This document shows, in pieces, positions 22,275 through 37,200 of a stretch of DNA of 64,000 nt (the stretch's first letter is position 1; each line of letters begins with the position of its first letter). Origin of the DNA: Amborella trichopoda (Eukaryota; Streptophyta; Magnoliopsida; Amborellales; Amborellaceae); assembly GCF_000471905.2 (NCBI RefSeq), contig NW_006499364.1:279736-343735 (forward strand). Reading direction: 5' to 3'. The notes beneath the pieces were generated by a model. It did not search any database. It was not told the origin of the DNA and worked only from the letters and a program-made list of their open reading frames with translations. The position numbers and the translations under genes are program-made.

Positions 22275-25200
22275 TAGTAGTAGTANNNNNNNNNNNNNNN
22301 NNNNNNNNNNNNNNNNNNNNNNNNNNNNNNNNNNNNNNNNNNNNNNNNNNNNNNNNNNNNNNNNNNNNNNNNNGAGAGAGAGAGAACTAGGGGATTTAGG
22401 ATAGCTTTCAATGTTGGGTGAGAAGTCTTCTGATTCAGTGGGATCAAGAGAGAGAGAGATTTCAATCTTGAGTGCACGAGCCAAGACTTATGCCGCCTCA
22501 TTGCTGGAGAGAGAGAGAGAGAGATTTCAATGTTGAGTGAATGAGCTAAGAGTTATGCAGCCTCATTAATGGAGAGAGAGAGACCATTGGCGATCACCTT
22601 CACCCATTGAAGTAGGACAAAGGCCAGGCTCTAGTATGAGTTCATTGCCCATCTTTTCAACTTGGTTGTTTTGGTGACCAGATGTGAGGAATGACAAAAA
22701 GAAGACAAGGAGGCTAATGAGTTAGTGAGGAGTAGCACTGATCTAGAGAGAAATGATCTTGTTGAAAATGAGTGGCTTCGGGGGAAGATTTTAGAGAGAA
22801 CAAATGGGTTGGGGGGAAAGGTAAGAGAAATAGTGCCTTGGTTGATGAAACTGAAAGGGAGAACGAGTGCTTTCGTTCTTTAAAATAGGTGGTTTTGAGG
22901 AAAGAATTGCAAGAGAGAGAAGTTAGAGAGAGGGGGAAGGGGGGGGGCACGGGCTTTCTGTGGACCTGAGGGTCTAAATGGGATGCATTTTATTGCGGAG
23001 AGGGTCCACATCTTTGTCCCAAAAACATAACTAGACACACCAAGATTTTCCCTACTAACGTTAAAGGGTATCAATATCACCAGTAGTTTCCTGCCCCCGG
23101 AGATGATATTATACATGTTCAATTAACTTAAACTACCTATTTGTCATTGAAAAAAAGCAAAGTACATAGGAATCATTGAAAATTGTAACATGGTACAAAG
23201 TAACCGATAGTAAGGTATTACTTTAGAAAAAGAACAAGAATTTCCCTAGCGAACTGCAGAAAAATTACACCATCAGCCAGTGGCAAACTCAAAATTTGAA
23301 TAAAGCAGGCTTATGCGAAAAACCCCCATGGTGTAGGCAAGAGTGGGTCCGGGAGTGGGATCGGTTTGAGGAACTCCGAACTGCCATACGGTGGAAACTC
23401 GCTGGGGTTAGGACCAACATCCGTATGTTCAACATGTTAAGGAGCTAGATCCTAGGATACATGGGAGCACGATCCATGTCATTGGGATCGAGGTTGTGGC
23501 TTGGAAGGATCTAAGCTCCACTATACATAAAACAATATCAACTAATAGTATATGGTAAAATGAGGATCAATGTCTGCTCGATCCATTATCACACACTTTA
23601 GATGCCATAGTTATAGTACTCCAATTTACTATAAGGAAGGGTGGAGCCCTAAACAATCAAATTAAGGCGCACCTTGAAAATTCAGTAGAAGAGGTTGTCT
23701 TAATGCCTAAATATTCTCAAATCGATCATCTCAACCTCAAGATGTATGAACATGAGAAACAAAGGATTTGAAATTCTTGAAAATAGTGCATCTTGTAATG
23801 CATTTGCTGGACCATCAATTTTCAAGATTTACAAGTATTCATAGATCTGCTCGATCTACACTAGTTTTAAATCTTTAAATTTTATAATTATAGATTAAAA
23901 TATATTTTCAGATCATCACAAAGATTTCCAGTACTAAAACAACATCTTTCAACACTATTTTGAGGTCCTTACTTTGATTGTTTAGGGTCTCAACCTTATA
24001 TACAAACCGCACCCTTACCATAACAATACAGTTCAATAATAGGAAAGGGGCTGGGATTGTGGTGGTAGCATCCCCACACCCAATTACCACATCGTGGTAT
24101 CCATTCCTACCGCTAACACCCCTAATTCACACCTTCAAAATGTAACTGCCCAATCTATTGAAAAAATGGGTAGGGGCTTGTCTTCCCCACTGAACCAAAA
24201 AAACAAAACATACAGTTCAATAATATATCATCTTACTATGAAATTAAACGGTAGTTTTTCAATACTATAATTCTAGATACCACAATGTGAGATGCACCAC
24301 AGTTTAACATATTCTAAAGAAATAAATCTATAAGACTATATTACCAAGGAGAGGAGCAGTAGTTCAATTAAAAGTATAGCTCCACTCCTTGGAGGGATCC
24401 TACAAGGCTATGAGTATGTAATCCGAGATCCCATTTTATAGGGAGCGTGATCCCTATTCCTCTAAACCCAGTTCCCTCTAAGATCCCTGATAGGAACCAC
24501 GAGAACAAGTTCCTAAGGTGGGACCGTGGCCTTACCCCAAGTTTCCCGCAACTATGTGTTATACTAGAGGATGTCACACCCTCATTTTCGGGATTTTTGG
24601 GATGTGTAATATCAAGAATACTTCTCTAAATACATTGATATGTAGGATAGAAGCAAAGTACAAAAAAAAAGGAAGATCAGAAGAAATTAGTTTGTAAATG
24701 GAAGATAGATGCTAACCTGATGGGTTGAAAGAAGGATCTGTTGACTGGACAAGTTTTTCAACATCAACAACAAGCATATTGGGCTGCACAAATGCTGTAT
24801 GGATTAGTTCCAATAGAAGTATATCAAAAAGTTGTCAAGTTTCAGGGAGTTTACAGGTACACATACATCATATAAGATACAGCAGAATTCCAAAAAATGT
24901 GCCAACCATAAGGTACTTCCAGATTTTCAGTTACAGAAAAGCAAAGCCATAATGGATGCGCCATAAATGTGAAGTAGATGCTAACCTGAACCAGTGTCTG
25001 ACCAAATGCCACAGCCAAAAGTTTATCCTACCAAATTATAATAAACAAAACGGTAAATGAGATGTGAACTCCCACAAACTGAACACATCTGGATAAACTA
25101 AACTGCTGCAAAAGCTCACCAGCCACCCTGCAATCCCAGGAAGTTCAGTAACATCAAGGCCATGGCTGAAGATAGGTTTGACTGTCATCTGAAAATATGG

Positions 25201-28200
25201 TGGTTCCACAAAGCATATCCTCAAACGCTGGATAAAAGGCCAGCAACGAAGAAACTTCACCCCTACCACTACCTAGTAGATCAAAGAGAATTAAAACTTT
25301 ATCTCCATAAAATCTTCAAGATTTGAGTGAAAAACCACAAAATTTTCACAAATATAAAAATTCCCTTCAAGAAAGGACAACGATAATTTGATTCAGGACA
25401 TGATCAAATTAGGGACAATGTAAAGGGGAACACAAGAGAAACAATACAATAAACAAAACAAATTTTTGCTCCTTGCCTGGCTCAATTACTTCTCTTATCT
25501 TTAACAAAAATTAAACTACATATCAAATCTTCTGGACTAAAAAAAAACGACTCTCCTAACCCCTATAGCCACTTGTGAGATACCCATTCCTAACTGAATT
25601 CCACCAACAAATTCTGTACTCCAAAGCAATCCTTCCAATAGAAGCAGAATTTAAAGATACCTATTCCTAATTGAATTCCCCTAACAAATCTGGTGCTCCA
25701 AAGCAGTCCTTCCATTAGAAGCAGAATTTCAAAACAGTCCTAACTGCAAGAAAATAGAAAACTATCGATCCGCGAAAACCAGAGCAGAATTTGTCAAAAT
25801 CCACCATATTCCATCTGGTGGATCGATAGGTCTTGATCCTCCCACCAAGTTAGCCAAAATCATATGGTAGGGCCAAATTCCGGCATTCGTGTGAAAATAT
25901 TGAAATTCCAAAATAGTCCTATTTCCAATGAGCTTTCCTCATGGCATAGGGCTGTAGGCAGACTTAGTGCCATTTTCCATAGAGGTTGATACAGATCATA
26001 TGCTTTTTCAAAGCATAGGATATTGAATTGTCTCAAAAGACAAAGGCCAAGATAAACTTGGTGACTACAAGGGAACGATAAGAACCTAAAGCTCTATTGT
26101 ACTTCGACCCAATAACAATAGGGTTTTGTTAGGCTACATCACTTGGTGGTGTATATCCTTAAAATCCTATAACATTTTTGGACACTTATATACCCTTATC
26201 CTATAGTGTAGTAACTTTTTGTCTAGGGGTATTTTAAGTAATTACTCAAGAGTAAAATAGAAATTTCTAATAAAAACAAAAGCATTTATTAACAATAGTG
26301 GACAATGACATCAACGACACGGTGTGTGACATCACCCCTAAGATGCATTAATTGTTTATTAACTACTAATAGAATGCCACTATTTTCTTGTAGAAATATC
26401 CATTCTATCCCTCTAAATGACCAAAAATGCCCCTACATGAAAATTTTCGTATTACAATTCAAGGGTATTTAATAGTCCAAAAATGTTGAGGACTTTAAGG
26501 GTACACACCACCAAGTGGTGTAGCCTAACAAAACCCATCATAATAATAATAATAATAATAATAATAGGGCGCATATACTATGTCCCTCAGGAGCATAATA
26601 TACGGATACTCCCTCGGACAGATGACCAACTTGGGAGGATTTTTTAAGTTCTCTAACAATTAGATCTCACCCTGAAAAAAAAATTAGACGATCTTTGTTC
26701 AATATTGAGAAGTTATTGTTTTCAAATGCATAGAGAGTGCAATTTGGATTTTCTTTTTCATTTTTTTTTATATTGATGTTAGTCTATGGATTGAAGACGT
26801 TACATCCTAACATTTTGGGTCCTACAAGTACTCTTAGATTGGGTGTTACCCGAAGGAGTAAATGAACAATATGCTCCCACGGTATTATGAAATCTTTTGG
26901 CAAAAAATATATATACATTAAAGAGATTCTTATTTCTCTTGTCATCTTGCAAAACAAATAAAAGCAAGATATTAAATTCAATCCTCATGTCAACTTGACA
27001 TCAGATTCAACAGAAAAATGCCTGTACGATATGAAATTCGAGAAACACAAGATAATGATTTCCAGTTACTTCTACCTAAAAGTATTACACAATTAAAAGA
27101 GCTCGCATTTCTCATGTCAGCTTGACCTAAGATTCAACAGGATGATGCCTGTAGGGTGTCAAATTGGAAAAAACAACAAGCATTCATGCACAACAAAGGA
27201 TGCATACAGTTTTCTCAACATGTACATAGATGCATTGCAACTCTGACAACTGGATACTCATATATGCTTGACGTTCCAGAATACACAATAGGAAAAAATA
27301 CCAACATGGATGACCCAAGGATGAAAAGTTAATAGATTATAAAATTACATCTTACAAGATCATAAATTATGTCAGAGTCATACATTCACGTACTACATAG
27401 ACAAAAAGACTGGAATTGGGTACATTACTCTTATATCTATCCATGTCTAGATATCACGAAACTCCCAGTATCCCTGCTCCAGTAGCTGCATCTATGTCAA
27501 ATCTTACTCATTCAAGGGAGAGAATGCACTTTGCAACCATGACTAAGGGCATAGGTGGTACACAATACAAATACAAATGCTGAAGGCCTAGCTATTTCCA
27601 CAAGAGGATGATGTTCGTACCTAGGAAACGATCAGAAAAATAACTGCCATACTCACGAAATGTCCACAGGTTATTGCTACGAAACTCACAAACTGAATTT
27701 TTTTAAAGAAAGTAAATAAGTTCCCCATTACAAAAAAACAAAAACAAAAAAAACATAATTTTCCCATCCAACTGACCATCATGGCCCTGCAACTGTTTGT
27801 ATTTAACTCTTGGTACAACAAGCATGCCCAAAATCTAGAATTTCGTCATCTTTGGACTTCCCAAAATTTTGCCCAAAATCATGGAAACTCATCATATTTG
27901 AAATTTCAAAACTCTTGGTACAACTAGCATGCCCAAAATCAAGAATCTCGTCATCTTTGGACTTTCCAAAATTTCGCCCAAAATCAGGGAAACTCATCAT
28001 ATTTGAAATTTCAAAATTTTCTCTCATGAAATGACGAGGAAACAAAGGAACTAGTACCTTCTGTCTTTGGCCATTTAGAGAAAATTACTAACATCAGATA
28101 TTCGATACCCAAGCCAATCCAGATGCTTACCTAAACAAAAGTCATTAATATATGGGAAAATGAACTGTGACCTCTCCCCCACAATTCCACAATTGACCTG

Positions 28201-31200
28201 TGACCTCTCCCCCACAATTTCACTCATTTGCACAGGACCCCGGGGTCTATAAAAAGCCCATGGAATCATTCTACCTTAAAAATCTGGACAACCCCCCCGG
28301 CCCTCCTCTCAAGAAATGACAAGGAAACAAAGGAATTAGTACCTTTGTCTTTGGCCATTTAAAGAAAATTACTAACATCAGATATTCGATATACCCAAGC
28401 CAATCTAGATGCTTACCAAAACACAAATCATTAATATATGGAAAAATGTCCTGTGACCTCTCCCCCACAATTTCACTCCAGGGTTCTATAGAAAACCCAT
28501 GGAGGACCAAGGGCCACCCCCCGAACCACATAAATTAAAGACCTTTTGTGTTGACTTTTGGACTACCCTGGACCATATCTTGGGGGCAAGCATGCCAACT
28601 TGAAATGGCCTATAACATCATCAAACAAATGCCATTTGAGTTAAACAGAGAATCTGGGGTGCTCTTTTGAGTGCTTGTAGGGTAGTTTAATGAGAAGTCT
28701 AGAGGTTAAGAAGCAACCTGGTTCTAGCACTTGAGCTATTAACAAAGTGCTCTTTTCTAACGGGAAATAGGTCATCAATCTTTAATTACCCAAAAAAAAA
28801 AAGGTCATCAATCTAAAATTGTACACTATGGCTGGAAAGATGAAAGAGGATTGTTAGGTGGTCGAGATTGTGTCGGTTCTTCATAATTTGAAAGATGACA
28901 ATAAAGAGGGTCACCTTGTTGTTCATAGTGAGAAGATGACCATTGCTTTCTTGCTTATAAACACAAGACCAGGGACTGTTTAAGTTATGGCCTCTCAAGA
29001 CCTTAACTTCGACTTTCCAAGATAGTTCTAGGTCACAGTGGAAGTGAACTAGAATGCTACACTTCCCAGATTTTAGTGAACTGAGATTCGGAAAGTCAAA
29101 ATACCCAAAGTCATAAGGCAAGACCGGAAGGCCTTATTCACAACCAATAGTTTTGCGGGTCTACTTTAGTCATGACCGGTATGAGAACGCCTCATGAGTG
29201 TGAGTCACGACATAACCCTATGTGAGTAGAACAAGCATTGAGAGGATATAAGCCTAAATCCATGACAATTTAGTTTACTCATAGCATGTGCATAGGATAG
29301 TCGGAAATGGGCAACCGCTGTGAGAAAGTTGATCTGCTTAATCAGTGCTATACACGTGCGCTAGAGAGAGAACCTCCACATGTTGGATATAGCAATACAT
29401 GAATAGATGGAGATCCGGGTGGGATGATGGCATAGACGGATTGCTTTAAGATCGAGGATTGGATGTAGAATGGAATACGCCCATCAAGACAGGGCAAGCA
29501 ATTGATCCATACCACCCGGTTCCCACTGCTAGAAGGGGATCGGCCCACCAGCAGAGGAATTAGGTACCGGCGAATGACCAAGGAACTGACTACCCGATAG
29601 ATACAGCTGCCAGGTAACACACTACTGATAACAAGAGTGCATGTCCTTGGGGGCGCATTTCTATTCCACTAAACATCTGGAAACCAAGGTCATCCATCGG
29701 GTCAGCTCTAATAAGCCAAGCATGTTCGCCTGCTTGAGACTATGTGACATAGCTCTGTTGGGGTAACTCGAAAAAGTGGCCAAATATTCCGAAGCTAGCT
29801 CAGTGGAGTACCATACAGCCCAATTGTACCCCTCCTGAAGGTATCCTAATTTCCCTATTCAGATTTTTACTGGATGCCAAATTAAGTGAATTTGTTAGTT
29901 TGAAGCTAGCCCAATGGAGTACCATACAGCCCAATTGTACCTCCTGAAGGTATCTTAATTTCTATTCAGATTTTTACTGGATGCCAAATTAAGGGAATTT
30001 GTTAGGGAATGTTTAAAGATGGTCTACAATAATTTTTGAGAACTTCTGATAATATTATTATAACTAAAAATGGCTTCAAAATTTTGTCTGCACAAAATTT
30101 CACCTAAGGACACCCACATATATGGAGCGTGGCACACAAATGGCCAATGTGTCACCATGCCACGTGCAGGCACACATAGGATGCCATGCCACTTCCATGT
30201 GGATATGATGCAGATAATCCAAGTGGGGTGTGAGGCCCTTGTTTGGGTGAACCACAATGTGGATAAGTGCAATGTGCAAAATTAGGGTTGTGTGCATGTG
30301 CGACAAGGGTAGAAAATTTTTCGGATTGGGTCCGGATCCACCCAGATCCAAAAAGTATACATGGGATCTGGATCTGATCAGATCCAGAATGTTCAAATCC
30401 GGATTCGAAAACAATACACGAGATCCGGATTAGATCTAAAAGCATAAAAAAAAAATTATATATATATATATATCATCATCATTTTAGCCTTTTTCCAATT
30501 AATTGGGGTCGGCTACATGAATCTTGGTTCTCCATTCTACTTTATAAAAGGTCACACCCCCACAGTGAGGCCATAAGTCCATATCTTTTCGGACTACTTC
30601 CAACCACATCCTTTTGAGTCTACCCCTTGCCCTTTTTAGTCCTTCCACTTGAATTAACTCGCACCTCCTAACAGGTGTTGTACTTGATCGACGCCACACA
30701 TGGCCAGCCCACCTAAGTCTTCTCTCTCTCATTTTATCGCCTATTGGTGCCACGCCTAAATTCTCTAGAATAGATGCATTTCAAATTCTATCCATTCTTT
30801 TCTTGCCACTCATCCATCTCAGCATCCTCATCTCGGCTACACTCATTCTATGAGTATATTGTTTTTTGTCCACCAACATTACGCCCCATCCTCATCTCCG
30901 CTACACTTGTTATATATATGTATATAAATAAATAAATATATAATTATATATATATATAAAATAATATATACTATTTTAAAAATCAGGTCAATCTGGATCA
31001 GATCCACCTATACCGGAATCCGATCCGAATAACTATTCGAATTTAAATTTTTTGATCTAAGTCCGAATTTCATATCCAAATCTTGGATCCATACCCAGAT
31101 CCGAATAGGATCCAAAATTTGGGTTTTGAATCCAAACTGGATAAATTCTCAACCCTCCGTGTGACTGCAGGAAATATATTTTCTAAATGTTAAATTATAA

Positions 31201-34200
31201 TTTAGAAATTGTCAACCAATGGCTTTTGAGGGTCAAATGTACTTTTGAGTATATGTTGATTTCCTATTGGCTTAATGATAAACATTATGACACAATATGA
31301 CACCTTGAGAAACTATGACATTACGTGTAAGTGTGACGTGACTATCCATCAAGAGGGAGAATGAGAATTTTTTTAAAGTTTTTAGAGAGAGGTACGATGC
31401 CCCACCCATAGGCTTTTGAAATAGATGGTTGTGATCAAGTTTGGATAAAATCAATGATAATAAAAGGCATCCAAAGAAATTAGGGTTTTCAAAGTTAAAA
31501 TGATAATAAACGAAATTTGGAGGGCAATATGAGAATTTGGTGATAATGGTGACTAAATCTTACCCATCCCTATGATAGCCATCGATGGTGATGAGCAAGG
31601 CTAGGATCAAAGCCTTTCAACCCTTAGATAACTTGTTTGGTGGCTAAGAATCAATCTAGGTTAAACCCACTCTTGAAACAACCTTATATAAGCTCACAAA
31701 CCCTAATTTCCAATATACATTGAACACTTTTTAGAGTGTGTGAGAGAGCTCCCAATGTTGGCACAGACCACCCATTCCTTTCCTTAAAGGTAGCACACCC
31801 ATTCCTTCCCTTCTTTGCTTCCTCCATCTTGTGAGAGTGAATGGTCTTAAAAAAAAAAAAGCCGATTGTGTATTATGAGAAGGCATCCTAAGGAACACAC
31901 TGAGGCTTCTTCCTCCATAATCTAGGTGTCACTTCTCCATCACCTTGCATGACTAACATCTTGATGTAGTTTCAAAACAAAGAAAAAAAACATCTTGATG
32001 TAGTTTCAAGCATTTTGTTTTTTAGCTCTTAACGAGTTTTTGGTTGCTGGAATTTTCTGAGATTATTGGCCCATAACAGAGAGGTTGCTGGAATTTTTTG
32101 AGATTATTGGCCCAGAACAGAGAGAATATGAGTCCTTTGTCACCTTTGACACTTCATTATATTGTCCTTCGAAGCCATTATCATATCATGATGTTTATAG
32201 CACCTCCTTCGAAGCCATTGTCATATCATGATGTTTATAGCACCCATGCCTACATTCTCTTACACATGAGCCTAGTTCAACACTCTCTATCTCCCACTAT
32301 GTTCTCATTTACTATTATTCCCACATGTGGTTCATTTTAGATCATTTTCTTCATTGAGTTTGCAAGTGGATTAGGCACCCTATAGTGTGGCATGATTTCA
32401 TTATGGTGAATGCTTCCCATCTAAATTAAATTTAAGCCTCATTATCTTGCGCTATCGGAGAGAAGTTATATTATATCTCAAGTACATGGGGGTTCATCGT
32501 GGCATCAAGAGATTATTTTAGACAGCTTCCCATGCCAAGTGTTTATGTCCATTCATGAGCAATATATATATATATATATATGCCTCATTTATGAGTAGGG
32601 TGCGGTTTGTATAGAGCCGAGGCTCTAAACAATCAAAGTAAAGCGCACCTTCAAATAGTGTTGAAAATGTGATTTCAACACATGAAATCTTTGTGATAGC
32701 CTTAAAACATATTTTCATCTTTAATTATAAAATTTAAAGCTTAAAAAATAGTGAGATCGAGCAAATCTATGAAAACTTGAAAATCTTCAAAATTGATGGT
32801 CCAAAAATGCGTTACAAGATGCATTGTTTCCAATACTTGAAACCAGTGGTTTAAAAAATGAATCGGTGCCCCGGATCGGGAACCCCAAAAACCATTTGGA
32901 TCGGTGAATCGACAATCCGGAAGGGGAACCGGCCGAATCGGTAGGATTAAGCCTTAAAAAAAAATCCAAAAACATTGTTACAATTCATTATAAATGTTGT
33001 TTTTTAGGAATCCAATAAGAAATGGGGGTACTACATTATTAACTTTCATTTTTTTCATCAATATGCAAATATTGAGATGTTCTTTCCCTATATGAACTTA
33101 TGTTAACCATTAAATTTACATCACACAAAAGAAAAATCATAGAATTATCATGGATTAAGTAAAAAAAAATCATAGTAGCATTCTCATGGATGAAGTATAT
33201 AAAAATCATAGAATTATCCTGGATAAAGTACATAATCATACATGGACTACAATAAAGAATGCTTTAAATCGATGAAAAAATGGCCACCAAAATCTCGAAT
33301 TGGCGAAGAATCCTAATCCGTTAAAAAACAAACAACTTAGCTAACTATAATATTATATAATGAAATTGAAATTGTTGGTTTACATTTTATAGTTATTTTA
33401 TTATACAAATAATAACAAATCCAAAATATCTTATAATATCATCTAATTTAAAATGTATTATTGACAACTATAAGAAAAAATGGTACATTACATAATTTCT
33501 AATGCAAATAAATTAAAATAAATAACATAAAAGATTTGGTTATCAATGTAGAAATAAGTTATAAAATGGTATGAGTTAGTGTTATTTTTTTCTCTTAAAA
33601 TATCCTCTAAACCAATGGATGGGTGCCCCGGATCGGGCACCCCAAAAACCCAATCAAATCGGTGAATCAGCGATCTGGATCGGGAATCGACCGAATCGGT
33701 TGGATTAAACCTAAAAAAATCCAAAAAAACTATTAAAATTCATTAAAAATGTTGTTTTTTAGGAATCCAATAAGAAATGAGGGTTCTACATTATTAACTT
33801 TCATTTTTTTCATCAATATGCAAATATTGAGATGTTATTTTCTTGTATAAACTTATGTTAACCATTACATTTACATCACACAAGAGAAAAATCATAGAGT
33901 TATCATGGATGAAGTATATAATCATACATGAACTACAATAAAGAATAGATTAAATCGATTAAAAAATGGCTACCAAAATCTCAAATTGACAGAAAACCCT
34001 AATCCACTAAAAAAAATACCAAATTATTACAACCTAACTAATATTAATCCAAAATTATTACAACCTACCTAACATTAATCCAAAATTATTACAACCTAAC
34101 TAACTATAATCTTATATACTGAAATTGAAATTATTGGTTTACATTTTATAATTATTTTACTATACAAATAATAACAAATCCAAAATATATTGTAACATCA

Positions 34201-37200
34201 TCTAATTTAAAATATATTATTGACAGTTGTAAATAAAAAATAGTAAATTACAAAATTTATAATGCAAATAAATTAATAAATAAAATATAAGATTTGGTTT
34301 TCAATGTAGAAATTATTAGAATGCATACCAATTTTCAAAAATCTAATTTTTTAAGTTTCAAATGCGTGCTTAAAAAGCATGATACTTAACTTTTATTTTT
34401 TTTTCAAGGTAACTTTTATTTTTATTTTTTGATAAAAGTTTATTTTTTTGTCAATGTAATTTGTCAAGGTAACTTTTACTTTTTTGACAAAAAATTAACT
34501 TTTTTTCTTTTCAAGGTTTTTTTGTCAAGGTAACTTTTATTTATTTATTATTTTTTTGTCAAGGTAGCTTTTATTTTTTTGTCAAGGTAACTTTTATTTT
34601 TTTGTCAAGGTAACTTTTATTTATTTATTTTTTCAAAGTAACTTTTATTTTTTTGTCATAACGTTTATTTCTTTTGTCAATGGAATTTTTTTTTTTTTTT
34701 GCGACTTTTTATTTTTTTTGGCATTGAAGTTAAGAGATGACCTCTTGAGGACTGAGTATAGAACTTTGGGAAGGTTATTTGGGATTTGAGGGGTTATCTA
34801 GAGTAAGCCATTGCAGTCTAGAGCTTTGGGGAAGTTTCCATGATTCCCTACAACTCTTCTGAAGGTGTTTTCTCTCGCATTCTTTCCCCCTCTCCTGTCT
34901 ATATCTTTGATTATAATTGTATCAAAGAGAATAGAACAAGCAAGATACTAAAATATTCACCTAATTTACCTAATTTTTTTTATCACATCAGATTCCAAAT
35001 TTGTGAGCTTGTGCAATTACAACATCTCGAGACAAGTTCTGCTGAAAACCAAGTTTATGTGCATCAAATTTGTCAAGCTTCTTTCCAAATTAGTCGAGCT
35101 TCTTTCCAAGTGCAAGGTTAACACTGTCTAATTAAAGGAACGTAGCCTACCGCTTCTATTTCATTGTCCAAATTTCTCAACAAACAGTATCATCTGATCA
35201 TTGGTTTGACAAGGCTCCTTCCTACAACATATTCTTTAAATGCTCCACTTTTTTACTGAAATTATGCAAAGACCACTCCCACCATGCCAGCCTTTTCATT
35301 GTTTATTTATTTATTTTCAGAATTGCCCTAGTTCGACATTTCCAACACTAGACAGGTGGGATATTCTGCAATTTCTTTTTCTTTTTTCTTTTTTTTCTTT
35401 TATTCAAGGTCTATTCGATATTAGAAACACAAACAACCTTATCTGTTGCGCTGATCGGCGTTTGTAATGTCGAATAGCTCACAAGTCTAAGTTCCTAGGG
35501 TGTTCAATGTTAGCTTGCTTTGTGGATATTTTAAAGTTTTCAGCTGACAGTTGATAACTTTAAAAAACACCCATAATTTCTGCTATCTGATATTTGCTAA
35601 TATCAGACACCCTAGGAGCTTATGCTATCTGACATTGCCAACACTGTACATCCGACATAGAGGGTTGTTCGGTTATGGATATCAAACATTGCCTATATAT
35701 CTCTGTGTAATTTCCACAAAAATTTGGAGCATCTTGTAATATTGGGGCCAAATATGATCCATACATAATTTTTCCTATTCCCTGTACTCCGCTTTTACGT
35801 CAATCCAATTGCACCTAGTCACTTTCCTCAACACATTCATTTAACCTCTTCCTAATCTTCCCTTATCTTCTAATTTCCCATTATTACTAGATTAGTGCAT
35901 TTAACATGAGGGGTTCACACCCTTCAAGTTCCGCAAGCTCGGAACAACAGTCAGTTGTCGCACCTTATTTAGGCTCCAACAACTTGGGCACAAATAGGGA
36001 GGAAGACGAAGGCTTCAACTCCGACATCCAATCCTTGTGTTACACAATCAGAAGGAACACCAGCAAATTCAAATGGGCAAACCTCACCAATATGGGCTTC
36101 AATTATGCAGGAAGGATGTCTAACCTCACAAATATTCTCAGGGATAATGCAGGGGCTCCACAAGTAACTAATTAACTCAAAGCACCGAATGGCACTAGTG
36201 GGCTTCGATTACGCAGGAAGGATGTCTAACCTCACCAATATTCTCAGGGATAATGCACGGGCTTCACAACTAACTAATTAACTCAAAGCACCGAATGGCA
36301 GTAGTCAGAAATAACTATGAGAAAAAAATCCTCAAAACTCTTCCCAGCTTTCTAACCATTGCTACCCAGGACCCAAACAAAGCCCCCCGTTGATCCCATA
36401 GGAGCTCCAGGAGGACTTCAACCCACCCGATCTACAAATGAAGATTCTCTGCTAGAATATTAGAAGAAACGCCTCTCAGGAAAAAAAATTTCTTTTAGAT
36501 CCATAACCCTATCACCTAACCCTAACATTTTGGCACTCATTGAAAACAAAGATCCCTAGCTCCAACTTAATTTCTATGAGGGAAGTTTCAGGAAAAAAAA
36601 ATTCTTTTAGGTCCATAACCCTATCACGTAACCCTACCATTTTGGCACTTATTGAAAACAAAGATCCCTAGCTCCGACTAAATTTCTATGAGGGAAGTTT
36701 GCAATACAAAACCTTTCAGTGGATAGCTAAAGATCCTATAGGTGCATCTGGTAGAATTTGGGCCCTCTAGGACCCGTCCTCACACTCTCTTCTCGCCTCT
36801 TCCACAAAAGAACACAGTGTTCACCTTGATCCCAAGTGACTTTCAAATAGGCTCCTCTGGAATTGCACCATTTGCCACCCTACTAATCCCAGGATCAAGG
36901 AAAATTACGAGTAGAATTAGAGTTAGAGGCCCTTTAGTACCCAACACCTGGGGCCATAAGTGGAGACTTTAATGTCTCTAGATGGCACTAATTGAAAGAA
37001 AGATCCCTAGCTCCGACTTAATTTCTACGAGGGAAGTTTACGGTAGAAGAGCCTTCCAGTGGATAGCTAAAGATCCTATAGGAGAATCCGGTGGAATTTG
37101 ACACCTTGATCCCAAGTGACCTCCAGATAGGCTCCTCTAGAATCGCACCATCTGCAACCCTACTAATCCCAAGATCAAGGAAAATTACGAGTAGAATTAG

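Larger units (their letters stand above)
21340..23020. mobile_element. Large imperfect palindrome (foldback element) in intron 8
   Basis: The left arm (about 21367-21430, AAAATGCATCCCATTTATAG then AGACCCTGCGGTCTA) matches the reverse complement of about 22950-23012 (AAAATGCATCCCATTTAGAC then CCTCAGGTCCACAGAAAGCC). Further in, 21774-21806 (TTTCAGTTTCATGAACCAGG) pairs with 22833-22863 (CCTTGGTTGATGAAACTGAA), and 21858-21890 (CCCCAACCACTCATTTTCAT) pairs with about 22760-22790. The CT/AC-rich left half faces a GA-rich right half. Length, inverted arms and lack of coding sequence suggest a foldback DNA transposon. Confidence 0.65.
28977..32350 (+). mobile_element. Long LTR (copy 2) with nested insertions
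   Basis: It begins TGTTTAAGTTATGGCC and follows the same block order as 7473-11880: CACAGTGGAAGTGAAC, AGTCATGACCGGTATGAGAA, GAGTGCATGTCCTTGGGGGC, TTTTTACTGGATGCCAAATT, the GGCACACAAATGGCCAATG block, CACCATCGATGG-like sequence near 31560-31590, and TATATAAG at 31685. Inside are a 105-bp tandem duplication (29793-30006) and the nested element 30317-31164. No retroviral-type coding region adjoins it. The right edge is uncertain. Confidence 0.5.

Noticed and set aside
22196-22501. Open frames running through the gap
   Set aside because: They consist of simple repeats and unknown bases.
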